Shown here piece by piece: positions 31,209 to 43,803 of a DNA stretch of 64,000 nucleotides; the stretch's first letter is position 1, and every line of letters starts with the position of its first letter. The notes under the pieces were generated by a model. That model had not been told where the DNA came from, searched no databases, and saw nothing but the letters and a program-made list of their open reading frames with translations. This stretch comes from Hydractinia symbiolongicarpus. Taxonomy: Eukaryota; Cnidaria; Hydrozoa; Anthoathecata; Hydractiniidae. The stretch spans positions 36,005,828 through 36,069,827 of the forward strand of contig NC_079876.1 in assembly GCF_029227915.1 (NCBI RefSeq), in the 5' to 3' direction. The position numbers and the translations under genes were made by a program.

Positions 31209-34066
31209 TTATTTTGTTCCTTTTGTGTCCGCTTTACGCCGCTGCTCTAACCAAATGTTATAGGAAGGTGCATCAGGTTCATACGAACAGTATCGTTCCC
31301 CCTTATATTGTCCGTGGCCTTCCTTTATTGGTTGATTGCATTTGCGGAAGGTGTACTCTTTTTCTGGCTTCTTCTTTTTCACAGATGTTGTAGGCTGATG
31401 GTATGACAACATGTTGGGCATTTGTAGGTGCGGAATTTGCATCGGTAGTTGGGAAAAAAGATTGTAGAAATGTGGTGGAATGTATGGTTGGCAAAAAGAA
31501 CTTGGCGCAAGGCATGACATCGGCGCAATAAATTGCGGCTGTAATGTCGGCGGTCTTTGCAGCACCTTTGGTTTAGATGCTCTTTTTCTAGGTGTTTTTT
31601 GGGTGCTGGTGTTGTAGCAGCTGACGCTTCATCTGTTTCATTACAAAGTCAGGTGTTGGGATGGCTCCATCTCGATTTAAGAATTTTAGCCTGGCCATAT
31701 CGGAGCGATTTTCAGGATCTTTGTAATTAACCACGTCAATGTTGCCTCGTGAGTTGGATTGAGCAGCATGAGGTGGAAGAGCATCTGTAGCTGTTTTCTT
31801 GCCGTTGGATAGGTGGACAACCTGAAGAAGAGTTAAAATTTCTTCCCTTCTTGTATGATTTTTAAACCACAATCGCGAGGTGGTTTCGTTTATGGTGTAA
31901 AATGTCAAACCAGTCTCCTCCAGCAAAGAACTGTTAAAAAGGCGAGCACGGATGTTGTTGTACTCGCCAATGATCCTCTTCAAGCGGGAATCGTATTTCC
32001 TTGGATGCACAGAGCTTCGACGATCCTGTTTTTTGATGGCAATAAAGCAGAAAAGGTGCCGGACTAAAAGCATCTTTTTATCGCCACGATCCCTACGTGA
32101 ACTTCCCGTTTGCGTGAAGAAAACCGGCCTCTCGACTGCCTTTTCATCATGGTTTTTGTATACCAACGGTTTTTTGTCGTATGCCTCAAGATCGTTGTAA
32201 AGGGCTTTATTTAAACTTGACTTTAAAAAAGGAAAAGAAGCTGACAGTATTAAAGCTAAAAATTTTATAAAGTACCCCATACAATATGTGCGGATGGTAG
32301 GAGATGAAACGCGTGCCTTGTCATACTGATCCACAACTCTATCTGCCATATTTGCGCCATATTCGTTACCTACATTCGTTACCTAACTGGCTGAACTTTT
32401 TGCTTCGCCAGATAGCTTCTTAAGGATGTTTTTCCTGAAGTCTGTTTCAGGACGACGCCAAATACAGAGGTAATGGCCGTCTTCACATTCTAGACTGGAG
32501 GTTGCCAGAAGCTGATTTAAAATATGATTATCCCAAGCCAGAACAGTGAATCTGCAAGGGCAAATTAGGTACTCAGTTGCTAAGTAGTAATAGTCAGCAA
32601 CATCTGATATTAGAGATTTAAGCGAATTTTGTTGTAAATCCCGTTTGATTTTAAACTTCTGTTGCAGGATTCTTTACAACTATACATAACATTCAAATAT
32701 TCAAATACAAAAAAAAATAGGTACGTTGTTTATGTCTTAAAATCTAGATTTTATACTCAGATACTTGTGAAAGTGTTGCTCAAACTTTGTTAGAAATCTG
32801 CATGCTTAATGACGCTGAGCATTCTTTTAATTCAGAGGTTGATTGACAGAAATGAACTGATGGTGAATCCTAATTAAACATTTCATTAAGTCACGAGGTA
32901 ATGGTATTTTATTTAAAAATGTTACAAACTTCTAAAAAGACAAGTTTAATATGTGCTTAATAATGTGTTTAACTATTACATACTTATATATATTAAAATT
33001 TAATTGCTACCTCTTTTGCAGTTGAAATTGTTCCCCAATTGTAGTTGTACAAGGGCCAACTGTAGAAATTGGTGTGCGTAACAAAGATGAAATCTTTTTT
33101 GGTTTAAACTTTGGACAATACAATAAATTGATTTTGAATCCTAAGTAGAAACTTAAAGGATTAAGAATACTATCAAAAAAATCAAAAGACTAAGAAAACA
33201 ACAATTAGATTTCAAGGTTAAATATGGCCTGTATGGGACTCAAACCCACAACCTCTCACTGAAAATAAGTGATTGCTCTTCCAATTGAGCTAACAATCTT
33301 ATAAGATGAAACTTTATGCTGTTGTCATAATAAACTTTAAATTTTAAGTTAATATATTATAAATGATAATTTAGGAACTTACCCTGAACTTCTCAGGAGA
33401 TATTTGTTTTGCGTAATTAAATTGTTTCCGAACAACCACAGAGGAAGAATATACAATAGATGTCGATGTTCTTAGCACAAATGTTGATACATTCTCTTCA
33501 GTACTTGACGACAATACAAAACCTTAAACAATTAGTATCAAAAATGTCAATTTATTAATTATATATAATGTCAATCCATACACAAAAACGTTTAGTTAAA
33601 TGTACACATAAATCCCTAGCCCTTCTTGTTAAAGTTAGTAGGAGTTTGTTTATCAAACACACGCATGCGTATACATATACAGATAAACTTCTCAGTAAAT
33701 GCGTTATTCAAGATATATAAAAGTTTCATCTCCTGAAAAAAGGAAGTTTAACTGTCTTTTTGGCAGTAACTTTGGAGGAATAAAACCTCGATGATTTAAC
33801 CCTAAAACTTCACAGGTTGAGTATTTCATTGTGCCTTGTGTTCAAAATTTTCTCCTTCTTAGAACGTTATTCACACAAAATCCTCACTTGTTTAAGAAAT
33901 TCCCAAACGGCTTAACATCAAACATACACTTGCGTCTGGGGCATTTCTTTTTTACGGCCATCTTTTTTGCCCCAAAGGAATATGGTAGCGGTTGTTGTCC
34001 CCTACCAAACGTATAATCTCCATTCGCAAACAAGTACAATCTCCTCTCCAAGGCAAATTTAGGCAT
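31209..34066 (-). pseudogene. DUF6729-family gene, array A unit 2
   Basis: The leader ATG is at 34066 with a TATA box at 34103-34096. The N-terminal exon equivalent to 28914-28790 lies at about 32690-32570, and the 248-bp deletion removes the next exon. A frame from 32349 joins LALILSASFPFLKSSLN directly to ALYNDLEAYDKKPLVYKNHD, skipping the central domain. It then reads VERPVFFTQTGSSRRDR, IIGEYNNIRARLFNSSLLEE, ETTSRLWFKN and RSDMARLKFLNRDGAIPTPD. A final Gln/Pro-rich region and the Cys-rich tail CNQPIKEGHGQYKGERYCSY end at 31209. The internal join makes it a deletion derivative. Confidence 0.6.
33230..33305 (-). pseudogene. tRNA-like segment, array A unit 2
   Basis: Copy of the unit 1 segment with one change in the D loop (CAATTGAG for CAATTAAG). 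Confidence 0.5.
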
Positions 34067-34095
34067 TCTAACGTGAAAAAATGACAACAGAAATC

Positions 34096-34103
34096 CTTTT
34101 ATA
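34096..34103 (-). promoter_or_regulatory. TATA box, array A unit 2 leader
   Basis: Same TATAAAAG and spacing as in unit 1; flanking 700 bp upstream is also conserved between units. Confidence 0.55.
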
Positions 34104-34965
34104 GCACTTATGCGGTGTATTGGTGTAAACAACCACAATAATAACCAATACTGCGTAACCACACTACAAATTTACAACATTATAAAACACAGGGACTATA
34201 GTATTAGCACTAACTGAAAGCTTGGCTTCATATTTATCATCAGCAGCTAAAAGACAAGCTGAGCAAACATTTTCTATTATGGAGCTCATAGACGACTTTA
34301 TACGTTTCTAATTAATCCACAAGAGACAAACTAAAGCCTACCTAAACTTCCGAGAACAGAAGCAACTACAAATAACTTTTGATGCCTAAAGACCCAAAAC
34401 ATAGTGCCACCTAGCTAGCCATACAAACACAGATACATAAATTCCAAAAAGATATTATTAAATCAAACACTCAAACAGCCTTTTGTGGCTTTCAAAAGCA
34501 TAAGAAGAACTGCTACACATCATATAGACACATATTTTCAGCCAAAAGCCAAGAAAAATTCAACAAATGGACAAAATTTTGCACTGCTTCAACTATTGCA
34601 TCTTTTCGCTTTTGACCGGTTATTTTGTTTTCTTCGAATTTAGGACGAACCAATGATAAATGCGTATTCCAAATTTACAATGCAATTTCCAATTCTATTC
34701 ATATAAATTATAATTTCTATTTATACGCTATGAAAGGACCTATTCATAAATTTGGAATAAATTGGAATATGCAACAAAAAGAAAACAATAAGTTTTTGGT
34801 TATTTTCAAATGTATGAATCCCCAGACTAACCCGCACCAACTTTAAGGAAGGAAGGGGCATAAAAGACTGGAGAAAAGGGGGGAAAGAGAAAGGAAAAAG
34901 AAAAGGCGTGATGGTGTGTTAGTAAAGGCATATGTTACCCGTTTTACATAAGAAATTACATGAAC

Positions 34966-37900
34966 TTATTTTGTTCCTTTTGTGTCCGCTTTACGCCGCT
35001 GCTCTAACCAAATGTTATAGGAAGGTGCATCAGGTTCATACGAACAGTATCGTTCCCCCTTATATTGTCCGTGGCCTTCCTTTATTGGTTGATTGCATTT
35101 GCGGAAGGTGTACTCTTTTTCTGGCTTCTTCTTTTTCACAGATGTTGTAGGCTGATGGTATGACAACATGTTGGGCATTTGTAGGTGCGGAATTTGCATC
35201 GGTAGTTGGGAAAAAAGATTGTAGAAATGTGGTGGAATGTATGGTTGGCAAAAAGAACTTGGCGCAAGGCATGACATCGGCGCAATAAATTGCGGCTGTA
35301 ATGTCGGCGGTCTTTGCAGCACCTTTGGTTTAGATGCTCTTTTTCTAGGTGTTTTTTTGGGTGCTGGTGTTGTAGCAGCTGACGCTTCATCTGTTTCATT
35401 ACAAAGTCAGGTGTTGGGATGGCTCCATCTCGATTTAAGAATTTTAGCCTGGCCATATCGGAGCGATTTTCAGGATCTTTGTAATTAACCACGTCAATGT
35501 TGCCTCGTGAGTTGGATTGAGCAGCATGAGGTGGAAGAGCATCTGTAGCTGTTTTCTTGCCGTTGGATAGGTGGACAACCTGAAGAAGAGTTAAAATTTC
35601 TTCCCTTCTTGTTTGATTTTTAAACCACAATCGCGAGGTGGTTTCGTTTATGGTGTAAAATGTCAAACCAGTCTCCTCCAGCAAAGAACTGTTAAAAAGG
35701 CGAGCACGGATGTTGTTGTACTCGCCAATGATCCTCTTCAAGCGGGAATCGTATTTCCTTGGATGCACAGAGCTTCGACGATCCTGTTTTTTGATGGCAA
35801 TAAAGCAGAAAAGGTGCCGGACTAAAAGCATCTTTTTATCGCCACGATCCCTACGGGAACTTCCCGTTTGCGTGAAGAAAACCGGCCTCTCGACTGCCTT
35901 TTCATCATGGTTTTTGTATACCAACGGTTTTTTGTCGTATGCCTCAAGATCGTCGTAAAGGGCTTTATTTAAACTTGACTTTAAAAAAGGAAAAGAAGCT
36001 GACAGTATTAAAGCAAAAAATTTTATAAAGTACCCCATACAATATGTGCGATTGCGATGTGCACAGGATGGTAGGAGATGAAACGCGTGCCTTGTCATAC
36101 TGATCCACAACTCTATCTGCCATATTTGCGCCATATTCGTTACCTACATTCGTTACCTAACTGGCTGAACTTTTTGCTTCGCCAGATAGCTTCTTAAGGA
36201 TGTTTTTCCTGAAGTTTGTTTCAGGACGACGCCAAGTACAGAGGTAATGACTGTCTTCACATTCTAGACTGGAGGTTGCCAGAAGCCATTTTGACTGTGG
36301 TAGCACGACAAAGGAATCAGCAACAGCGTAGGAAGAAATTTGATTTTCATAAAAAGACAACCTCTTTTGGTGTTGTTGGCAATCAAAGAAATATTCCATG
36401 TTCTTTTTTTATCCATGACTCACTGTGCAGTTTGACTAGAGTGTTGTGCAACGCTGTTGGGCTATTACCTAACGTTCTTGACTTGAGTAGGGATAAAACA
36501 TTTGAATCTCAAGCATATGTATACCGTAAGAAGCTGATTTAAAATATGATTATCCCAAGCCAGAACAGTGAATCTGCAAGGGCAAATTAGGTACTCAGTT
36601 GCTAAGTAGTAATAGTCAGCAACATCTGATATTAGAGATTTAAGCGAATTTTGTTGTAAATCCCGTTTGATTTTAAACTTCTGTTGCAGGATTCTTTACA
36701 ACTATACATAACATTCAAATATTCAAATACAAAAAAAAATAGGTACGTTGTTTATGTCTTAAAATCTAGATTTTATACTCAGATACTTGTGAAAGTGTTG
36801 CTCAAACTTTGTTAGAAATCTGCATGCTTAATGACGCTGAGCATTCTTTTAATTCAGAGGTTGATTGACAGAAATGAACTGATGGTGAATCCTAATTAAA
36901 CATTTCATTAAGTCACGAGGTAATGGTATTTTATTTAAAAATGTTACAAACTTCTAAAAAGACAAGTTTAATATGTGCTTAATAATGTGTTTAACTATTA
37001 CATACTTATATATATTAAAATTTAATTGCTACCTCTTTTGCAGTTGAAATTGTTCCCCAATTGTAGTTGTACAAGGGCCAACTGTAGAAATTGGTGTGCG
37101 TAACAAAGATGAAATCTTTTTTGGTTTAAACTTTGGACAATACAATAAATTGATTTTGAATCCTAAGTAGAAACTTAAAGGATTAAGAATACTATCAAAA
37201 AAATCAAAAGACTAAGAAAACAACAATTAGATTTCAAGGTTAAATATGGCCTGTATGGGACTCAAACCCACAACCTCTCACTGAAAATAAGTGATTGCTC
37301 TTCCAATTGAGCTAACAATCTTATAAGATGAAACTTTATGCTGTTGTCATAATAAACTTTAAATTTTAAGTTAATATATTATAAATGATAATTTAGGAAC
37401 TTACCCTGAACTTCTCAGGAGATATTTGTTTTGCGTAATTAAATTGTTTCCGAACAACCACAGAGGAAGAATATACAATAGATGTCGATGTTCTTAGCAC
37501 AAATGTTGATACATTCTCTTCAGTACTTGACGACAATACAAAACCTTAAACAATTAGTATCAAAAATGTCAATTTATTAATTATATATAATGTCAATCCA
37601 TACACAAAAACGTTTAGTTAAATGTACACATAAACTCTAGCCCTTCTTGTTAAAGTTAGTAGGTGTTTGTTTATCAAACACACGCATGCGTATACATATA
37701 CAGATAAACTTCTCAGTAAATGCGTTATTCAAGATATATAAAAGTTTCATCTCCTGAGAAAAGGAAGTTTAACTGTCTTTTTGGCAGTAACTTTGGAGGA
37801 ATAAAACCTCGATGATTTAACCCTAAAACTTCACAGGTTGAGTATTTCATTGTGCCTTGTGTTCAAAATTTTCTCCTTCTTAGAACGTTATTCACACAAA

Positions 37901-38087
37901 ATCCTCACTTGTCTAAGAAATTCCCAAACGGCTTAACATCAAACATACACTTGCGTCTGGGGCATTTCTTTTTTACAGCCATCTTTTTTGCCCCAAAGGA
38001 ATATGGTAGCGGTTGTTGTCCCCTACCAAACGTATAATCTCCATTTGCAAACAAATACAATCTCCTCTCAAAGGCAAATTTAGGCAT
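34966..38087 (-). pseudogene. DUF6729-family gene, array A unit 3 (best preserved of the array)
   Basis: Leader ATG 38087, TATA 38124-38117. The N-terminal zinc-ribbon-like exon is at about 36710-36590. VVLPQSKWLLATSSLECEDS (36330-36270) precedes LKKLSGEAKSSAS at 36160. An open frame from 36134 to 35136 (332 codons) covers the deletion junction SSLN-KALYDDLEAYDKK and most of the C-terminal half. The true C-terminal tail, reading PEKEYTFRKCNQPIKEGHGQ and YCSYEPDAPSYNIW, is in another frame ending at 34966. It shares the internal deletion with unit 2, so the deletion predates the duplication that produced them. Confidence 0.6.
37249..37325 (-). pseudogene. tRNA-like segment, array A unit 3
   Basis: Copy of the same segment, identical to unit 2 in the D loop. 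Confidence 0.5.
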
Positions 38088-38116
38088 TCTAACGTGAAAA
38101 AATGACAACAGAAATC

Positions 38117-38124
38117 CTTTTATA
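38117..38124 (-). promoter_or_regulatory. TATA box, array A unit 3 leader
   Basis: Same TATAAAAG and spacing; the leader peptide differs at only a few residues (FAFERR, FGNFLDK). Confidence 0.55.
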
Positions 38125-39079
38125 GCACTTATGCGGTGTATTGGTGTAAACAACCACAATAATAACCAATACTGCGTAACCACACTACAAATTTACAACA
38201 TTATAAAACACAGGGACTATAGTATTAGCACTAACTGAAAGCTTGGCTTCATATTTATCATCACCAGCTAAAAGACAAGCTGAGCAAACATTTTCTATTA
38301 TGGAGCTCATAGACGACTTTATACGTTTCTAATTAATCCACAAGAGACAAACTAAAGCCTACCTAAACTTCCGAAAACAGAAGCAACTACAAATAACTTT
38401 TGATGCCTAAACACCCAAAACATAGTGCCACCTAGCTAGCCATACAAACACAGATACATAAATTCCAAGAAGATATTATTAAATCAAACACTCAAACAGC
38501 CTTTTGTGGCTTTCAAAAGCATAAGAAGAACTGCTACACATCGTATAGACACATATTTTCAGCCAAAAGCCAAAAAACATTCAACAAATGGACAAAATTT
38601 TGCACTGCTCCAACTGTTGCATCTTTTCGCTTTTGACCGGTTATTTTGTTTTCTTCGAATTTAGGACGAACCAATGATAAATGCGTATTCCAAATTTACA
38701 ATGCAATTTCCAATTCTATTCATATAAATTATAATTTCTATTTATACGCTATGAAAGGACCTATTCATAAATTTGGAATAAATTGGAATATGCAACAAAA
38801 AGAAAACAATAGGTTTTTGGTTATTTTCAAATGTATGAATCCCCAGACTAACCCGCACCAACTGTAAGGAAGGAAAGGGCATAAAAACTGGAGAAAAGGG
38901 GGAAATCGCAAAAAAGGACGAACGAAAAGAATATCAGGTGCTTTTGTTCCTACCCTGCATTAATTAACTAACAGTAACATTAACCCTGCAATCTCTTTCG
39001 TACGTGATCTGTCTTTTTTAGCCCACAACATTAACATTGTTTTTTTTTATTTCAAACAAAATTATCTTATTTCTTTCTA

Positions 39080-41440
39080 CAAGAATGTTATATTGAAAAA
39101 GCAGGCGCGAATCAGCTGGTAGTCTTCAAACATGGTTCGCCAATGTGATCGACATATGTTATTTCCATTACTTATAGTTGTACTTCAGCTAGTGAATTTT
39201 CTGCATTCTAACTGTTAGACTTTTCTCTAACGCTGCATATTTCCTTGTCTTCATCCATCCTGCAAGACCTTCTAATAAATATGCTTGAAAGTTGACAGGA
39301 TTGGCACTTTAGGTATAAAATGTGTCAAAAGACAATGAAATGATTCCACTGAAGTTCTACCTTCTGCACAGCGAAACACCGTAACATCCTGTTTGCCCTA
39401 ATGGTACGCACTGGAGAATACAGAGACACATTAGGATCTTGTAGACAAGTCAATTTTTTGGCATTCAAACATTGTTACCATTGATGATTACTCTAATTCA
39501 AAGAGAGGCACTCCCAGCGTTTTGGTGCAGCCAGTGTACAATAAAAATAACTTTTCTAAGGCCTTTATTGTAACGTCATTAGATCTTTTTCGTCTACGAC
39601 AATGCTTCGGCAGCTCATTGCTTGAGCAACGACATCATTTGTTAGAGACTTTTCTCCTTTAGCTTGAAGTTCTTCTTTCTTTACTGCCAAAAGTTCTTGG
39701 TAATCTTGCTTGTCCCATTCAAAAATAGCAGCAGAGAGTTTCTATGAATGGACCATACAACGAATGTTCTTCAGACAAATATCCAAAGGCAATCCCTTTT
39801 ATAAAATGCCATATGTCAAGTTCTTTCGTGATGGAAAAAGCCTTTTATATCCTCACTATAACAATTACAGTCAACATAAGTAACATATGGTGGTGCAACA
39901 TTGGCACCTGCATATCACTTTGTGAGACCTTGTGCCATTGTCTGTAGGCTTTTATTTGACTCTGAAGACGTGACGACGCATTTCAGAATAGCACCATGTT
40001 AATTCCCAACGTTGGTTACCCATTTTGCACTGTTTCTTGCCATACTGGACAATTATCTTAAAACCTTTTTCATGGAGTCCATCTTTAGCACTTCGGCAAA
40101 AACACTAGTAACTTCTGCTTAGCATATATAAAGCCCTGTCTAAGCATCTCTTGCATATGCTGCAATAAACTATTGTGCTCTTGATACAAGGCAGAAATCT
40201 TCAGCTTCTTCATACCCACATGACATGGCAACACTGGTCGTAAGTGAAGTAATTCTTTTGTGGTTTTGACAATGAGCAAGGTATTCCATATGCTGTTTAA
40301 TCCATTCTTCATTATGCATTTCCAAAATGGTATTCTTTAGGGCATGAGTACTGTTACCCAATGTCTTTGACCTCATCTGTGATGTGATTGCGTTATCACA
40401 AGCGTAGTGGTAGGTCAAAACAGCAGGGAGTTTAACTTTTAAGTTATGGGGCAACTGCTCCAAAGACCTGGTGTCCAAAAGAAACAAGTGTTTTCCCACA
40501 AATGCATCCAATTGCTTCTGTTGACAAGTAATAATGTCCTTCACATCCAGAACAAGACGAATTTTGGTTGGACATTTCAGGTCAAATCAATACATCATCC
40601 TTGGCATGCACAGTAAAATACTATACGCAGGAGATAAATTTCTGGAGTTGGCTTAGTTGTACCGGTTTTTCTAATAGCCTGTGGATAATTCCAAAGCTCC
40701 ATTGGTTTCTGGAACCGATCAGAAGTCTCCATGCTATTTGGAAAGACTTGCTCGTCAATCCATAGGGAAAATGTTACATTAAGCATCCTCATTTTATAAA
40801 CAATGTGAGGATGCTCAATCTAGCCAATTTATAAGCACACATAAAAAAACAGCACTTTAAACCATCATAAATATGTAAGAGTGTAGAAACAGATATAGAA
40901 ATAGCAATACATACTGTACGTCAGTATAAAAATCAGAATATTTCCACAGTCCACAGTAGTTGTTAATAAATAGTTAATAGTACATTATTGGGCAATATTA
41001 AATAAAAATATAGATGATAAGAATAGAAATAAGAATATGCTCACAGTATCTCTATTAGGTTTCTTCTCAAATGTTCCTTGTGATGGGCTTTCTAAACTTT
41101 AGATCTTCTTTCTGGGGGTGGTTTTAGATGGTGATATTGTTGTCTATAAATTTATTTTGAACATTTAAAATTGAAAATACCAATAGATAAACTAAATTAA
41201 AAACATATTCACTTACAGTATTTTTTGCAGGCTCTTTTGTACGAATCGGCAAGTGCACAACCGATGACAACGACACTGATGTTGTCTATAAAACTATAAA
41301 TTATCAGGAATTATGGTTGGACATACGCATAGAAATAAAATTAAGAACATACACCACTAACAGCAATTCTTGGAGGCACTTCTGAATAACTTGTGATGCT
41401 GTCTATAAAATTGTACAAATATGTGACTTTCCAGGGGAAT
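39080..41440 (-). pseudogene. DUF6729-family gene, N-terminal exons and central domain
   Basis: The minus strand starts with small exons near 41395 and 41290-41225 that match the N-terminal exons of the 57.8-kb copy. It then reads PMELWNYPQAI and TKPTPEIYLLR (40720-40630), LVLDVKDIIT at 40550, LEQLPHNLKVKLPAVLTYHY (40465-40400), MRSKTLGNSTHALKNTILEM (40380-40320) and EEWIKQHMEYLAHCQNHKRI (40305-40250). The central blocks YVDCN (39870) and HCRRR (39600) and the RCARG-type block (39380) follow in decayed form. This is the order of the 55-57 kb copy, confirming a common gene structure. The C-terminal half is absent; 38905-39080 is unique sequence. Confidence 0.65.
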
Positions 41441-41456
41441 TTGATAACAAGCATTT

Positions 41457-41610
41457 AGCGTTAATCAGCATTTAAAGCGTTAATATTAACGCTTTAGCGC
41501 TAACATTTAACGTTATAACGTTAATAACACTAATATAATTTTGTTGCGATGATAACGCTAAGACAATAATAAAATTTAGCGTTAAAATAACGCTATTAAC
41601 GTTAAAAAGC
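41457..41610. repeat. Cluster of GCGTTAA/TTAACGC palindromes
   Basis: Within 150 bp, GCGTTAATATTAACGC is a perfect 16-bp palindrome and AACGTTATAACGTT a 14-bp one. AGCGTTAA or its complement occurs several further times, up to GCTATTAACGTTAAAAAGC. No gene is present. It precedes array B by about 230 bp. Confidence 0.6.
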
Positions 41611-42089
41611 ATGCCATTTTGATTTTTTGTGTGCCGACAACATTAACAACAAAGCCGAGACCTTTCTTTCACGATTTAGAGAACGCATGGTTGGCTTCTC
41701 AGTTCCAGGGTTACTTCCAGCTATCTCTTTTAATCTATGGAATTGAAATGGTAGGGAATAATATTTATTCAAATTTTTGTAACCTAATACTAAGTCACGA
41801 CGTTGCCCTATTACTTTTAAAAAAATTCTAAAGTTTCAGAGTATGTAGGCAGAATATAATTAGACAAAAAACGAATCATAAATTTAGTTTTACAACGATT
41901 TTTCCTAAATGTTTGGCTACATCACAACATGGTCAAACATAATTTACTAGTTCAGTTGGTGCTCCAAAATTTATTTCACTTTAGAAAGAAAGCTCTATCA
42001 AATTTTGAGATAATCCATTCTGCACAATATGCTTTAGTTTCTTCTAAAAAAATATGTATTTGCTGTTTAGTAGCAAACAGATATTTCGG

Positions 42090-43653
42090 ATGTAGTCGAC
42101 GTGGAAGATGAAGGAAATTCAGAAAGTAAGAGTGAGGAAGGAAGAGGGATTTCTGGTTGGCATAAAGTTGATGTTCTGGCTCGTGCTTTGCTGGCACTAA
42201 ATGGCTTCAGTGTCAGTGCTACAAACGTTAAAGCCCTTTACGACGATCTTGAGGCATACGACAAAAAACCGTTGGTATACAAAAAACATGATGAAAAGGC
42301 AGTCGAGAGGCCGGTTTTCTTCACGCAAACGGGAAGTTCACGTAGGGATCGTGGCGATAAAAAGATGCTTTTAGTCCGGCACCTTTTCTGCTTTATTGCC
42401 ATCAAAAAACAGGATCGATTTTTTTTTTGATTTTTGATTTTCTCTTTATTTAACGTCGATAGATACAATAGTATTTAAATAACTAATTTAAATCGACAAC
42501 AAAACGTAAAACAAGGCAAACAGCGAAATAAGTAAAGTTAAAATATGTATGGTATATCCATGCATATTTTACAGGTGCAAACATCACCTTCCCAAAATTT
42601 TATTGAGCTACGGAAGGCTTCGAGAGAAGGAGCATTCTTTGTAGCGTCAGGCACAGATATCCATAGCTTCCCTGCAATATTTGATAAAGTATTTAAGCCA
42701 TAGTACGTTGTCCGACAAGTTGGTCGCCTGATTAAATTAAAGCAACGAAGGTTGTACTTGTTTTCCCTAACAGAAAATATCTCGTTCATATATAGAGGTG
42801 ACAATCCATTTAAAAATTTGTAAACCTCTTTCATTAAATTCGTCGAATCTCTGTGCATCCAAGGAAATACGATTCCCGCTGGAAGAGGATCATTGGCGAG
42901 TACAACAACATCCGTGCTCGCCTTTTTAACAGTTCTTTGCTGGAGGAGACTGGTTTGACATTTTACACCATAACGAAACCACCTCGCGATTGTGGTTTAA
43001 AAATCAAACAAGAAGGGAAGAAATTTTAACTCTTCTTCAGGTTGTCCACCTATCCAACGGCAAGAAAACAGCTACAGATGCTCTTCCACCTCATGCTGCT
43101 CAATCCAACTCACGAGGCAACATTGACGTGGTTAATTACAAAGATCCTGAAAATCGCTCCGATATGGCCAGGCTAAAATTCTTAAATCGAGATGGAGCCA
43201 TCCCAACACCTGACTTTGTAATGAAACAGATGAAGCGTCAGCTGCTACAACACCAGCACCCAAAAAAACACCTAGAAAAAGAGCATCTAAACCAAAGGTG
43301 CTGCAAAGACCGCCGACATTACAGCCGCAATTTATTGCGCCGATGTCATGCCTTGCGCCAAGTTCTTTTTGCCAACCATACATTCCACCACATTTCTACA
43401 ATCGTTTTCCCAACTACCGATGCAAATTCCGCACCTACAAATGCCCAACATGTTGTCATACCATCAGCCTACAACATCTGTGAAAAAGAAGAAGCCAGAA
43501 AAAGAGTACACCTTCCGCAAATGCAATCAACCAATAAAGGAAGGCCACGGACAATATAAAGGGGAACGATACTGTTCGTATGAACCTGATGCACCTTCCT
43601 ATAACATTTGGTTAGAGCAGCGGCGTAAAGCGGACACAAAAGGAACAAAATAA
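42090..43653 (+). pseudogene. DUF6729-family C-terminal half with LINE insertion, array B unit 1
   Basis: The frame 42101-42420 reads SKSEEGRGISGWHKVDVLAR, ALYDDLEAYDKKPLVYKKHD and DKKMLLVRHLFCFIAIKKQD. It is broken there by a reversed LINE fragment (42414-42845) and resumes with IIGEYNNIRARLFNSSLLEE, LTLLQVVHLSNGKKTATD and RSDMARLKFLNRDGAIPTPD. The Cys-rich tail YTFRKCNQPIKEGHGQYKGE and NIWLEQRRKADTKGTK ends at 43653. A short frameshift in the Gln/Pro-rich part separates the last two blocks. An acceptor-like AG precedes TCGACGTGGAAGATG at 42095. Confidence 0.7.
42414..42845 (-). mobile_element. 5'-truncated LINE 3' end inserted in array B unit 1
   Basis: The minus strand reads MKEVYKFLNGLSPLYMNEIF, REN KYNLR and YGLNTLSNIAGKLWISVPDA, the typical C-terminus of CR1/L2/jockey-type LINE reverse transcriptases. 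It ends in an A-rich tail near 42414. Comparison with array A (31985-32040) shows the uninterrupted site; AGGATCG and TCG remain at the borders. The insertion is at the same base in all four units, so it predates amplification. Copies: 45082-45513, 47762-48193, 50378-50809. Confidence 0.75.
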
Positions 43654-43803
43654 GTTCATGTAATTTCTTATGTAAAACGGGTAACATATGCCCTTACTAA
43701 CACACCATTACGCCTTTTCTTTTTCCTTTCTCTTTCCCCCTCTTTTCCCCCTTTTCTCCAGTCTTTTATGCCCCTTCCTTCCTTACAGTTGGCCAGCGCG
43801 GTT

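Larger units (their letters stand above)
28179..38905. repeat. Array A: three head-to-tail units of about 4 kb, each a DUF6729-family gene
   Basis: Unit starts are marked by TTATTTAAACTTGACTTTAA at 28179, 32207 and 35965, giving periods of 4028 and 3758 bp and a truncated third unit of about 2.94 kb. Units differ by scattered single bases. Unit 2 lacks 248 bp (28494-28741 of unit 1), lost between two AGAAGC words. Each unit contains, on the minus strand, a TATA-leader module, a tRNA-like segment, N-terminal exons and, in units 1-2, the C-terminal exons of the preceding gene with its polypurine tail. The arrangement is serial gene duplication in one direction. Confidence 0.85.

Noticed and set aside
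42238-42468. Minus-strand frame (76 codons) at the start of the LINE fragment in array B
   Set aside because: Antisense to the GxxGWHKVDVLAR exon and read across the LINE A-rich tail; not a gene.
43132-43383. Minus-strand frame (83 codons) repeated in every array B unit and in array A
   Set aside because: It is antisense to the DUF6729 C-terminal exon, and its repetition follows from duplication rather than selection.
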